Shown here piece by piece: positions 48,287 to 55,584 of a stretch of DNA of 64,000 bases. The position numbers and the translations under genes are program-made. The notes beneath the pieces were generated by a model. The model worked only from the letters and a program-made list of their open reading frames with translations, made no database searches and was not told the DNA's origin. The stretch comes from a virus: positions 1 through 64,000 of the IMG/VR virus record IMGVR_UViG_3300033149_001159, one strand, 5' to 3'. The number at the start of each line of letters is the position of its first letter. The stretch's first letter is position 1.

Positions 48287-48886
48287 TCACACCTCCCCTT
48301 GTTCGTTCGCGGTATTCAGTGCATCCGCTGCGATTCTATCTTCCAAGTCTGCAATCTTGCCCTTGACCCGTTCGAGCATTTCAGCGTCGGGTTTGACGGG
48401 CCGCCAACCACCCAGGGTAAGATCACGGTGTTCTAGGTGCATGGGCATGACCAGGGCATACAATTCGTTCTCGGCTTTGTCATGCCCAAAGACCTCGAAC
48501 GCCCCCCTAGGCGTAAAGAACCGCAAGATCGTAGGCCGTTCTGGGTCCATTCCTGCCAGGGCTTCTTTCAGATACTTTGCGTTCACTGCAATGGCAAACT
48601 GGACTGGCCCCTTGGGCATGACTTGATCCATATTGGGAAACTTCCCTTCGACTTCGGTCAATTCGGCCACAAAGTTCCCCGAAGGAACCTTGCCCCTGAC
48701 TATGCCCGTGGTGTCCTGTAGGCATTCTGGGGTCTTTGCTGCGTGCATTCGGAACCCGTCAACCCCCGTGATAGTACCATCTGCGACGTTGATTCCCGTT
48801 ATCACTGGTCGGGTTTCGTCCTTGGCTGCTGCCTTCTGCACCCAGCGAATCAGCGTGCTTTCCTGTTTGTTGCCCTTGACTATCAT
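48287..48886 (-). CDS. short DnaN-like sliding clamp
   Basis: A 199-residue protein. ITGINVADGTITGVDGFRMH and, later, FAIAVNAKYLKEAL with a C-terminal YALVMPM strand match the repeats of beta-clamps (GIxxxxxxGxxxAxDGxR; VNxxYLxxAL; the final VMPM). Bacterial clamps are about 370 residues in three domains, so this is roughly half length. It could form a larger oligomeric ring, bind the host clamp, or be a clamp-derived antagonist. The C-terminal 45 residues are a helical addition. Confidence 0.65.
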   Translation of the reverse strand: MIVKGNKQESTLIRWVQKAAAKDETRPVITGINVADGTITGVDGFRMHAAKTPECLQDTTGIVRGKVPSGNFVAELTEVEGKFPNMDQVMPKGPVQFAIAVNAKYLKEALAGMDPERPTILRFFTPRGAFEVFGHDKAENELYALVMPMHLEHRDLTLGGWRPVKPDAEMLERVKGKIADLEDRIAADALNTANEQGEV

Positions 48887-49050
48887 TCTACCCCCCTTTC
48901 ATCCTCGTCCCCCTCGTCGTGGTCGCACAAAGTGTAGGGTACCTCTACGCCATCCAGGGCCACGCATGTCACCACTCCCCCGTAGACGTGCACCACTAGC
49001 GTAGCCTCGCCCCTTTCCAATATCCCCTTGACCGTTTCTTTTGCGTTCAT
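48883..49050 (-). CDS. small hypothetical protein (55 aa)
   Basis: A 55-residue frame with GGGGGGGAAT before the ATG and a 4-base overlap with the clamp gene. Beta-rich with an acidic C-terminal tail (DHDEGDEDE). Confidence 0.55.
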   Translation of the reverse strand: MNAKETVKGILERGEATLVVHVYGGVVTCVALDGVEVPYTLCDHDEGDEDERGVE

Positions 49051-49062
49051 ATTCCCCCCCCT

Positions 49063-49680
49063 TTAGTTGTGTCTATAGGCGACGGCGTCAAAGCCCCCGC
49101 CCCAGCCCAAGTCATCAGCCACGTCCTGGGTCATGGCTTCCACGTCCATTTCTAGGCCGTCATAGCTTGCCCATTGTTCCTCTGGTGTGTCAAGCCACAG
49201 ATCAAGCCATTCCTCTAGGGAATTGACCTTCCGGTACCCTGGCCCCGCCGGTAGCCCCAATCCCCATTGCACTAGGGTTTCCCCGCCTATGATGCAAGTA
49301 AACTCTTCGGGGTCGTCCGTTGCCAAGTCTTTCCAATACGCCCTTGCCGCCACCCCCGCCTTTTCTTCGGATTCGGCCACAACATAGTCTCCCCCGCCGG
49401 TCTCAAGTTCTGGCAGGTATCTGCCCACAGCAACCTTAGACACCCCCAGCCGCTCACCGTCAATCACGACTAGCCTCCCGCCCTCGATTATCTTTGTCAT
49501 TTCCCCCCCCTTGTCTGCTAGTTCATCCATAAAGGCCCGGATAGCGGGTTCAATCGGGTGTAGGTCGACTTCATGGCCCCCCTCATCGTATTCCCGAATC
49601 CACTGTTCCCCTACCCAATACCCGAACCAGTGCCCCGTTTGAGTGTCCAGCCGTGCATAGCTTACCTTGTCTAGATTCAT
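49063..49680 (-). CDS. hypothetical protein, possible internal start
   Basis: A 205-residue acidic protein. A G7AAATG at 49500 is a strong internal start in the same frame, so a 145-residue form is likely as well, or this is two fused genes. Residues 12-58 (WVGEQWIREYDEGG) resemble the whole of the next small protein upstream (WEGGEWIFEYDATG), pointing to duplication. Confidence 0.6.
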   Translation of the reverse strand: MNLDKVSYARLDTQTGHWFGYWVGEQWIREYDEGGHEVDLHPIEPAIRAFMDELADKGGEMTKIIEGGRLVVIDGERLGVSKVAVGRYLPELETGGGDYVVAESEEKAGVAARAYWKDLATDDPEEFTCIIGGETLVQWGLGLPAGPGYRKVNSLEEWLDLWLDTPEEQWASYDGLEMDVEAMTQDVADDLGWGGGFDAVAYRHN

Positions 49681-49832
49681 ACCCCCCCTAGTTGCTCAAT
49701 GTACGCCCAAACGATAGCCATGATCGAGTGCTGCCCGTATCTTGACCCCGTGGCGTCATACTCAAATATCCATTCCCCGCCCTCCCAAACGAAGGAATGC
49801 CCAGAATATGCATCATCCCAAACGAATCTCAC
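49677..49832 (-). CDS. small hypothetical protein (51 aa), paralogue of neighbour
   Basis: The GTG at 49832 follows AAGGGGG and overlaps the previous stop by four bases. The 51-residue product is similar to the N-terminal part of the protein downstream. Confidence 0.55.
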   Translation of the reverse strand: MRFVWDDAYSGHSFVWEGGEWIFEYDATGSRYGQHSIMAIVWAYIEQLGGV

Positions 49833-49936
49833 GTTACTACCCCCTTTGCAAATAGCAGCACCATAATAGCCCACACCAACAGAACGAACAGAACCCCCAA
49901 GCACCCCGCCGCGTACTGTATCCGTGTTTTGTCCAT
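49829..49936 (-). CDS. small membrane peptide (35 aa)
   Basis: GGGAGGGG precedes the ATG. The product has one transmembrane helix (LGVLFVLLVWAIMVLLFA). A palindrome copy sits at 49951-49964, about 15 bases upstream of the start. Confidence 0.55.
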   Translation of the reverse strand: MDKTRIQYAAGCLGVLFVLLVWAIMVLLFAKGVVT

Positions 49937-49950
49937 AGCCCCTCCCCTTT

Positions 49951-49964
49951 TACCGCGCGCGGTA
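49951..49964. repeat. dispersed palindrome copy 9
   Basis: TACCGCGCGCGGTA, the only clearly intergenic copy, upstream of the small membrane peptide gene that starts at 49936. Confidence 0.9.
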
Positions 49965-50183
49965 CTATACGCGCCGGATGTACAGCGTAAACACTGGATC
50001 GCCAGACCTTACCCGCACCTGCCCCACTTTGACCGCGTCCTCTGGTATGTCCTGGTGCCACCCCGCCGCACCCGCCCGCCACCCTGCCGGGCAATCCGCT
50101 TGCACTTGGTGAACCGCGTCAAAGACCCCCGCCCTGTAGTAGTTGTGAAACCCCACTTTTGCTGCTGCCTGTTCGTTTGTCAT
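49965..50183 (-). CDS. hypothetical protein (72 aa)
   Basis: The ATG at 50183 follows AAGGAGGGTAAA. The 72-residue product (MTNEQAAAKVGFHNYY) shows alternating helix and strand character. No function recognised. Confidence 0.55.
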   Translation of the reverse strand: MTNEQAAAKVGFHNYYRAGVFDAVHQVQADCPAGWRAGAAGWHQDIPEDAVKVGQVRVRSGDPVFTLYIRRV

Positions 50184-50193
50184 TTTACCCTCC

Positions 50194-50394
50194 TTATCTG
50201 ATATAACCATCCGTGCACATGTAGCGATGCTCTTCGTTCCCCTGCCAGCACTCGATGATCCAGGCGTTGCCGTCCGCATCAGCCTGCGGGTCGTCCGGCA
50301 GGTATAACTGTGCAATGTGCGTATGCCAGCCCTGCATCGTATCGCGTTCCTGCTCAGCGCATTCCCTGCGTGCGAAGGTCTTGATCCTAGTCAT
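50194..50394 (-). CDS. hypothetical protein (66 aa)
   Basis: The ATG at 50394 follows AAGGAGGTGGAA, one of the best ribosome sites in the block. The product has a basic N-terminus and an acidic middle. No function recognised. Confidence 0.55.
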   Translation of the reverse strand: MTRIKTFARRECAEQERDTMQGWHTHIAQLYLPDDPQADADGNAWIIECWQGNEEHRYMCTDGYIR

Positions 50395-50582
50395 TTCCAC
50401 CTCCTTGGTGTAGGCACGTATGCCCGCAAGTATTCCGCGGCGTCCACGTAGGCCCGCCACCTACCCTCTGCGGCTGCGTGTTGCGTGTTGTACTGGCCCC
50501 TCGTGACTTTGGCGTCTTCTGCATAGAGTAAAGCCTTCTGGTCAAGCCTGCGAATCACTGATCGGATCTGTTCATCTGTCAT
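50391..50582 (-). CDS. hypothetical protein (63 aa)
   Basis: AAGGAGGGTAAA precedes the ATG. The 63-residue product is helical throughout (IRSVIRRLDQKALLYAEDAK). It overlaps both neighbours by four bases. Confidence 0.55.
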   Translation of the reverse strand: MTDEQIRSVIRRLDQKALLYAEDAKVTRGQYNTQHAAAEGRWRAYVDAAEYLRAYVPTPRRWK

Positions 50583-50692
50583 TTTACCCTCCTTAGTTCT
50601 AGCTTGACTGCCCTGCGCGCCTTGGCCCGTAGTTCTGCCCGCCGCCGTAGAAACGCCTTCCGCTTACGGATAGCATCTAGGTCTCTCATCAT
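50579..50692 (-). CDS. very basic small peptide (37 aa)
   Basis: GGGGAGGGC precedes tandem ATG codons. The product is a single predicted helix with about 14 Arg/Lys residues, so nucleic-acid binding is possible. Confidence 0.5.
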   Translation of the reverse strand: MMRDLDAIRKRKAFLRRRAELRAKARRAVKLELRRVK

Positions 50693-50724
50693 GCCCTCCC
50701 CTGGGGAACCGCACCCCCGAATTG

Positions 50725-51246
50725 TCACCCGACGACAACCGCACCCATCAAGACCCGTCGGTTGAGCTTGTAGAAGTGATACTGGTTCGGCCAGTCCCTA
50801 ACGACCTTACGCCGTGGATTGACCACAACGAAGGTCTGTTCCGTGAGCCCCCCGCGAAACGTGATAGGCTCCACCGTCCGTATCACAAGCCCCTTGCGCA
50901 AGCGGGGCGGCTTCAGCGCAAGCCGCTCCCTGCACCGCTTGCGCCATTCCACAGCCCGCGGCCACACCGTTGGCGTCAACAGGTCAAGTATTCGCTGTGG
51001 GCAATCACACTCAAAAGGCCCTATATCTTCCGACATGTCCTTGTAGCAGAAGTTGAAACGCGGATCGTTGCGCTGATACCTGAGTAGTATCACTCGCGCG
51101 TGAACCCCCCCGTCTGGCCCCCGTAGCGCAGCGTACGCCGTCATGCCCTGCCTGCCTATGTCTACCAGTTCATACGGTAGAAACTCCGACTTGAACCACT
51201 CCGCATCTGTTACGCCTTTTTCCCGCCTTGCGCATGTCCAGCCCAT
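50725..51246 (-). CDS. DUF6927-like phage protein
   Basis: The ATG at 51246 follows AAAGGGGGTT. The 173-residue product has the order MGWTCARREKGVTDAEWF, a YAALRG strand, FCYKDMSEDIGPFECDCPQR and ILDLLTP with WRKRCRERL, which is the pattern of a widespread phage domain of unknown function. Its role is not known. Confidence 0.6.
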   Translation of the reverse strand: MGWTCARREKGVTDAEWFKSEFLPYELVDIGRQGMTAYAALRGPDGGVHARVILLRYQRNDPRFNFCYKDMSEDIGPFECDCPQRILDLLTPTVWPRAVEWRKRCRERLALKPPRLRKGLVIRTVEPITFRGGLTEQTFVVVNPRRKVVRDWPNQYHFYKLNRRVLMGAVVVG

Positions 51247-51340
51247 GATAAACCCCCTTTCTCTTTCACTATACCCCAACACCGGCAGCATAGTGCCCAC
51301 AGCGTAGCACAGAACCCCCGTTCTGTGCTACATCTGAGCA

Positions 51341-51634
51341 CTATCCCCAATCCTCTATGTCTGGATCATACCCCTGCCGCATCAATTCGTCCGCAATCAA
51401 CGCGTCAACGGTGCCGCAATCAAGCCGCCCGCAGTCACCATTGAGCAACTCCCGCAGAGCCGCCCCTATGCGTGCCCATTCTGGCCCCAGGAATGCATCA
51501 GCCGATAGCCCCGCGCCGTTCCGCGCCATATGCCGCGCCCCGTACAATTGCCACGCCCGCACCATGCCGACAATGCCAGTCTCCGGCCCCTGAGGTTCCC
51601 TCCACGCCAATTCATGCCGCAAAGCCCAGTGCAT
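51341..51634 (-). CDS. hypothetical protein (97 aa)
   Basis: AAGGGGGTAAA precedes the ATG. The product is helical with a short C-terminal acidic tail. No motif recognised. Confidence 0.55.
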   Translation of the reverse strand: MHWALRHELAWREPQGPETGIVGMVRAWQLYGARHMARNGAGLSADAFLGPEWARIGAALRELLNGDCGRLDCGTVDALIADELMRQGYDPDIEDWG

Positions 51635-51683
51635 TTTTACCCCCTTCCCTGGTCACAATAAAACATAACTATCGTTCTGATTG

Positions 51684-51830
51684 CTATGTCATAAGCAGCC
51701 GCCCGTTGGCTGGCGCCAAATGCCCGGCGACCCAACCCCCCCCTCGATAAAATGCTGCCCCCCGCCGATTGGCATCGCGCAACCGCCGCAATTCTCGCAG
51801 TATATGCCGTGTAAGCCGCTTCTCGCTCAT
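51684..51830 (-). CDS. small basic protein (48 aa)
   Basis: A 48-residue frame with an Arg-rich helix (LTRHILRELRRLRDANRR) and AAGGGG about 10 bases upstream. An overlapping 19-codon frame lies just before it. Modest support. Confidence 0.4.
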   Translation of the reverse strand: MSEKRLTRHILRELRRLRDANRRGAAFYRGGGWVAGHLAPANGRLLMT

Positions 51831-51866
51831 GTTACGTTACCCCTTCCCGATAGTCTACTACCCAAG

Positions 51867-52025
51867 TCACACCCTGCGAAACAGCCAGCATAACCACCCC
51901 GGCTTTCGAACCCGCACGGTATGCCCACAATAGCGCACCCTGCATAACTGCCTACCGTATGCCCTAACGTCCCAACCAATCGACAACCCAATACCCCACC
52001 ATTGCCAAGACCCCAGCCGTTTCAC
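51867..52025 (-). CDS. small basic Trp-rich protein (52 aa)
   Basis: A GTG in a GTGA overlap after AAAAGGGGG starts a 52-residue frame with six tryptophans and a basic C-terminal half. Supported by coupling to the previous gene only. Confidence 0.45.
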   Translation of the reverse strand: MKRLGSWQWWGIGLSIGWDVRAYGRQLCRVRYCGHTVRVRKPGWLCWLFRRV

Positions 52026-52225
52026 GCTACCCCCTTTTCGCATTCTATGGGCTTGTGCAACTCTTGCGCCAAGCGTTCTGCAACCTCCCGCCGCCGTGTT
52101 CTATAGCACCCCGTGCACCCGTTGCCCGGCAACCATTCCCAGCCCCGCCTAAACATTCCCCCCCTTGCCTTGTAGAGAATCCCCAACGCTAACCACCCCT
52201 CTTCGACCTCAACGACCCGTATCAT
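52022..52225 (-). CDS. hypothetical protein (67 aa)
   Basis: GGGGGG precedes the ATG. The product starts with a strand (IRVVEVEEGWLALG), has a CTGC pair and a helical C-terminus. Confidence 0.55.
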   Translation of the reverse strand: MIRVVEVEEGWLALGILYKARGGMFRRGWEWLPGNGCTGCYRTRRREVAERLAQELHKPIECEKGVA

Positions 52226-52379
52226 TACCCCCCCTGTCTATAATTGCTAACGCGTCCTGATATGCCTCCGCCCGTGCGCGATGTACACACACTAGAAGAT
52301 GCTGCCTGTGCTTGCGCCAACACCGAACCCAGCCGCGCTCGCGCTCGATGCAATGCTCCAGTTGCTGCCGAATTGTCAC
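52209..52379 (-). CDS. small hypothetical protein (56 aa)
   Basis: AGGAGGTTAC precedes a GTG. The 56-residue product is a charged helix. A longer frame on the same strand in another phase here is judged a shadow. The 217 bases between this gene and 52597 carry a repeated ATATCCCA and a repeated GCGTCCCACTT but no convincing gene or promoter. Confidence 0.5.
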   Translation of the reverse strand: MTIRQQLEHCIERERGWVRCWRKHRQHLLVCVHRARAEAYQDALAIIDRGGNDTGR

Positions 52380-52596
52380 TGTAACCTCCTAGTCGAATAT
52401 ATCCCAACATATCCCAAATGTGTAAAATGTGTATTGTGTGCCCTCCCTCCCCCGCTCCCCCCGCCCCCCTATACCCCTTGTGGTCAAAGGGCCAGCGTCC
52501 CACTTTGCCATAGAAAACACGGGGTCAATAGGGCGGGCGTCCCACTTGGCGCAGGGGTTGGTCGATAACCTAACTCTTGCGGACTTGGTCATTTTT

Positions 52597-52710
52597 TCAC
52601 GAATTCCGCCGAATCCACAACCAAGCGCCAAGCGCCAAGCCACACCAAGCGAGTAGCAGCGCTGACAAGTAGACGTTGATGATCGACTCGATCGTTTCTT
52701 GCGCTGTCAT
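52597..52710 (-). CDS. small membrane peptide (37 aa)
   Basis: GGAGAAG about 10 bases upstream and a single transmembrane helix (LSALLLAWCGLALGAWLW) support a 37-residue product. It is the fourth such one-helix peptide of under 50 residues encoded in this window. Confidence 0.5.
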   Translation of the reverse strand: MTAQETIESIINVYLSALLLAWCGLALGAWLWIRRNS

Positions 52711-52712
52711 GT

Positions 52713-52943
52713 TTACACTTCTCCTGCGTATCGCCGCAAGTAGCACACTGCTTGCAGCAGCTCGTCCATCCGGGTATACTGGTGTCGTATAGAATCTCGC
52801 AAAGCTTTTTCGTGGTCGGATACGCGTTCAGGGGATACACCGGCATAAAACTTGTGATGAAGTCGTGACTTGTCGTGGTCAAGCTTGCGTCGCAGCGACT
52901 TCATCCTCATCCTAGCGTACAATGTCAAGTCTCTATCGTTCAC
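52713..52943 (-). CDS. hypothetical protein (76 aa)
   Basis: A GTG at 52943 preceded by AGGAGGTGTCAAA starts a helical, basic 76-residue protein. The 20 bases covering its ribosome site and first codons are repeated exactly at the start of the next gene upstream. Confidence 0.55.
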   Translation of the reverse strand: MNDRDLTLYARMRMKSLRRKLDHDKSRLHHKFYAGVSPERVSDHEKALRDSIRHQYTRMDELLQAVCYLRRYAGEV

Positions 52944-53158
52944 TTTGACACCTCCTGGATAGTGCATAGCATACCATATGGCAGCCGCTTGCAGACGGCC
53001 GTTATGGCGCTCGACAACCCGACACATTTACCACAAAAGAAACTGTCAATGCGGCTGCCAGCTGGCAGCTGAAACCGATGTTCGCGCGTTCTCTGCAGTT
53101 CGTTCTCTAGTTCTGCGAGTATGCAGCTAATCAATGCGTTCTGTTCTTGCGCGTTCAC
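52940..53158 (-). CDS. hypothetical protein with CxxC pair (72 aa)
   Basis: A GTG at 53158 with the same AGGAGGTGTCAAA leader as the next gene. The product has an N-terminal helix and FFCGKCVGLSSAI, possibly half a zinc site. Overlaps the next start by four bases. Confidence 0.55.
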   Translation of the reverse strand: MNAQEQNALISCILAELENELQRTREHRFQLPAGSRIDSFFCGKCVGLSSAITAVCKRLPYGMLCTIQEVSK

Positions 53159-53205
53159 TTTGACACCTCCTGCGTTTTGTGTTTGTGCGACTACTGCGCA
53201 CACTT

Positions 53206-53231
53206 GAACGCCAAACCGAAGTTTGGCGTTC
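53206..53231. terminator. perfect 11-bp hairpin with UUCG loop
   Basis: In the leftward RNA GAACGCCAAAC and GTTTGGCGTTC pair over 11 bp around a TTCG loop closed by C-G, an unusually stable tetraloop. There is no U tract. It lies between two leftward genes and may cap an mRNA end or terminate weakly. Confidence 0.55.
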
Positions 53232-53241
53232 TGTGTATGCA

Positions 53242-53445
53242 CTAGACGGGACGTCCAGGCAGGTATGCTCCCCAGCCAAGTTCTCGTGCCAGGCTGGCCA
53301 GTTCATTGCGTATCACCTGCGAATAATGGGTAGGTACCCACGGGATAATACTGTCGTGATACGCAATGCGTGCTAACAGCGCTTCCCGGATTCTGTTCAC
53401 GCTCGTGACCTCTACGGGCGGGGATAGGCGCTCACAAAGTGTCAT
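53242..53445 (-). CDS. hypothetical protein (67 aa)
   Basis: AAAGGAGACAG precedes the ATG. The helical product has no recognised motif; it is the second gene of the leftward operon. Confidence 0.55.
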   Translation of the reverse strand: MTLCERLSPPVEVTSVNRIREALLARIAYHDSIIPWVPTHYSQVIRNELASLARELGWGAYLPGRPV

Positions 53446-53717
53446 TGTACTGTCTCCTTTGCTGTGATCGCATCTTCGACTACTGCAATCGCAAACCGTA
53501 TTGTGTTGAGTTCTCCACTGATGTACGCTCGCTTGGCCTTGTCCTTCGATAGTCTGTTATACTTCTGTTCCATCTCTAGTCGCTGTCTGTGCTCGTCCAG
53601 CGTATTGCGAATTGCATCAACGAGCCTTCTCTCGCCAAACACCGCCGTGACTAGTTCTGCTTTTTGTGCTGCTGTACATTGCTGTTGCTGGCCTTTCAGT
53701 ACTTGCTCCAGTTTCAT
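53442..53717 (-). CDS. hypothetical helical protein, first leftward gene
   Basis: A 91-residue helical protein, GGGAGG before the ATG. As the first gene leftward of the divergent region it is likely expressed early. A possible -10 (TGCTATGCT, 53766-53758 on the minus strand) lies about 40 bases upstream, but its -35 is poor. Confidence 0.55.
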   Translation of the reverse strand: MKLEQVLKGQQQQCTAAQKAELVTAVFGERRLVDAIRNTLDEHRQRLEMEQKYNRLSKDKAKRAYISGELNTIRFAIAVVEDAITAKETVQ

Positions 53718-54065
53718 TCTACGCCTCCCACTTGTGATAGTGCTCGCGCACGCCTACAGCATAGCACGCCCAGCGTAAAGGGAGCGTAAAGGTAGCGTAA
53801 AGGCGGCGTAAAACTTGCGTAAATATCGTATGAAGACATTATGAAGACATTATGAAGAAACACACCTTCGCACTATGCCCATTATGGCAACACGGGGATC
53901 TGAAGAGACCGGACCGGAGACCAGAGACCGGAGACCAGACCAGGACCAGGACCAGGGCAGGAGCGGAGCAGGCCAGCGGAATAGGGGGGGGACTTGTCAT
54001 AACGGGTGTCAAGCGCTGACGCAATCTACGCCTACTTTTTCCCCTTACTGGTTACTTCGTATGTC
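53718..54065. other. divergent intergenic region, likely origin / control region
   Basis: About 350 bases without a convincing gene separate leftward from rightward transcription. It holds two 11-bp repeat arrays (53773-53862), then an ACC/GGA-rich block of short repeats (about 53905-53975, GACCGGA and GAGACCA variants) with strong strand asymmetry, then a G8 run. This layout fits a replication origin with initiator sites; no experiment supports it yet. Confidence 0.55.
53773..53862 (+). repeat. two arrays of helically phased 11-bp direct repeats
   Basis: GCGTAAA occurs at 53773, 53784, 53795, 53806 and 53817, exactly 11 bases apart. ATGAAG follows at 53830, 53841 and 53852, again 11 bases apart, with ACATT completing the first two units. 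Iterons of about one helical turn are typical of initiator or regulator binding arrays. Confidence 0.85.
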
Positions 54066-54094
54066 TTGACAAGTGGCTTGTTCTTTGCTATACT
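54066..54094 (+). promoter_or_regulatory. rightward early promoter 1
   Basis: TTGACA at 54066, 17-base spacer ending TGC, TATACT at 54089-54094. Start expected near 54101, 16 bases before the ATG at 54117. Same TGCTATACTGTG core as promoter 2. Confidence 0.85.
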
Positions 54095-54116
54095 GTGGGT
54101 CAATTGGGGAGTGCGA

Positions 54117-54245
54117 ATGACTGAGACGGAGTATGAAGAGTTGGTGGCCCTTCTCTGCCAGTTACTGGTGTTGGCGGGCGTGCCTGACTTGGTTGCTGCG
54201 AAGACTTTTGCCGATTACGTCTATGTCTTACCGGCTTCTTCGTAG
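54117..54245 (+). CDS. small acidic protein (42 aa)
   Basis: The frame is open from 54006 but the promoter lies inside that stretch, so the ATG at 54117 with GGGGAG upstream is the start. The 42-residue product is helical and acidic. First rightward gene. Confidence 0.6.
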   Translation: MTETEYEELVALLCQLLVLAGVPDLVAAKTFADYVYVLPASS

Positions 54246-54281
54246 GTTGTTGTTGTAGGGGCTTGACACTGTAATTGAATC

Positions 54282-54310
54282 TTGACAAATTGGTCTGTGC
54301 CTGCTATACT
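54282..54310 (+). promoter_or_regulatory. rightward early promoter 2
   Basis: TTGACA at 54282, 17-base spacer ending TGC, TATACT at 54305-54310. The ATG at 54315 lies at or just before the expected start of transcription, so the first product would come from a leaderless RNA or the promoter serves later genes. Confidence 0.85.
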
Positions 54311-54314
54311 GTGT

Positions 54315-54422
54315 ATGCAAGAATACGCTCCCACGCCTATTGCCTATTGCCCGTTCTGCGGGGTGGAATTGCCGGATGTGAGTGGTAAGGATAGAAACAC
54401 CGATACTTGTGGGAAAGTATAG
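54315..54422 (+). CDS. small zinc-knuckle-like protein (35 aa)
   Basis: A 35-residue frame with CPFCG and a later cysteine. No SD is seen and the start nearly coincides with the predicted RNA start. Modest support. Confidence 0.4.
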   Translation: MQEYAPTPIAYCPFCGVELPDVSGKDRNTDTCGKV

Positions 54423-54437
54423 GGAAGTTTAGCCAAA

Positions 54438-54572
54438 ATGACTGAAAAAGACCCCAAAACTCCGAAAAAAGCCGTAGGGGGCGAAAATACCGCCGAAAAG
54501 CCCGCATTTGGCCTTGGACCCGTCCAGTTGAGCATAAAAGCTCTCATTTACCCGCTATCTGGAGAAGAATGA
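54438..54572 (+). CDS. small hypothetical protein (44 aa)
   Basis: A 44-residue frame, lysine/proline-rich at first, overlapping the next start as ATGA. AGGGAAG lies about 11 bases upstream. Short but coupled. Confidence 0.5.
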   Translation: MTEKDPKTPKKAVGGENTAEKPAFGLGPVQLSIKALIYPLSGEE

Positions 54573-54913
54573 TGGGCGTTCCATACCGCGCCATAGACTA
54601 CCTAGAAGATGTGGTTGATTCCGGCCTATTCGTAACCCTAGACACCGAAACCCAAGACCGTCTATTACAAGGCGTTGGAGGCCCGGAACAGTGGAAGCTC
54701 AAGACAGGCAGGGCATGGACGGGAAAGCGGCTAATCCCCATCGGCGCAAACCCGGCTATGACTGTCCTACAAACCATCAAGGACATTTTCATTGGCGAAT
54801 CGCATCTTGCGCCCACGCTGAAGAAGGCCTGGCACTGCGACCACTGTGGTAGGCTGAACTGGCTAGATAGGCTAACTTGTGAGGGGTGTGGGGCGCCGAG
54901 GCGAGAATGGTGA
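54569..54913 (+). CDS. protein with RanBP2-like zinc finger
   Basis: A 114-residue protein, GGAGAAG before the ATG. The end, WHCDHCGRLNWLDRLTCEGC, has the W-C-x2-C...N...C-x2-C layout of RanBP2-type fingers, which bind RNA or ubiquitin in other organisms. In phages such fingers are of unknown use. Confidence 0.6.
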   Translation: MMGVPYRAIDYLEDVVDSGLFVTLDTETQDRLLQGVGGPEQWKLKTGRAWTGKRLIPIGANPAMTVLQTIKDIFIGESHLAPTLKKAWHCDHCGRLNWLDRLTCEGCGAPRREW

Positions 54914-55050
54914 AACAGTGCGATTGCGACGACGTCGTACCTTCTGCGACTAGCTGGTTCTCTAGAAGAAGCCCAGGCGACTGATGTGGTTGTGTTTGAA
55001 GGGTATTAGCTTATGGGGCCTACACGCCCTTTGTGTAGAAAAGGAGAAAC

Positions 55051-55584
55051 ATGACCACTGAGCTGGAAGAAAGAATACCGGCGATGGAAGACTACGTTGA
55101 TGGCGAGTGGGTGTTCACAGTTGACGGCAAGGTAACGCGATTCAAGGACTGGCGAAAGAAGAAGGAGTTTCTGCTAGATGAAGCTGAGGCTCGTAAGGCT
55201 GCGGGGGACATGCGATTGATCTCGCGCGGCATCACTCGTGCTGCCATAGAAGCCAATAAGGCCCCGCGAGCTGCGTACAATGCCGAAATTGTACCTGGCC
55301 GCGACTACCGTATCTACAGCCGGTCTAAGGGCTGGACTTGCATCTTGTGTGGGGCGCACTACAAGCTAGATCCCATAAAGAAGTGGTGGCAGTTCTGGAG
55401 GAAGGGCTACCCGCCATACCACGCTGGTGGGGCTCGCGTCCCACCGTTTGGGTGGCAGATCAGTTCTGATGGCGATACCGTGTTTTGCAAAAAGTGCCGG
55501 AAGGACGGGCGCTGGAGAATGCCGCGAAATATCAGCGACTACTTTAAGCCAACTATGAAAGAGTTTATGGAAAGGTTCACATGA
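55051..55584 (+). CDS. hypothetical protein with four-cysteine zinc site
   Basis: A 177-residue protein, AAAGGAGAAAC before the ATG. CILCGAHY and CKKC are separated by about 45 residues containing a Trp-rich insertion (KKWWQFWRKGY). A structural zinc site is likely. No function recognised. Between 54914 and 55050 only a doubtful 25-codon frame is seen. Confidence 0.6.
   Translation: MTTELEERIPAMEDYVDGEWVFTVDGKVTRFKDWRKKKEFLLDEAEARKAAGDMRLISRGITRAAIEANKAPRAAYNAEIVPGRDYRIYSRSKGWTCILCGAHYKLDPIKKWWQFWRKGYPPYHAGGARVPPFGWQISSDGDTVFCKKCRKDGRWRMPRNISDYFKPTMKEFMERFT

Noticed and set aside
51846-51905. A 19-codon leftward frame overlapping the gene at 51867
   Set aside because: Too short, and the overlapping 52-codon frame is coupled to its neighbour.
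54907-54984. A 25-codon frame starting in the end of the zinc-finger gene
   Set aside because: Too short and without any motif; coupling alone is not enough.
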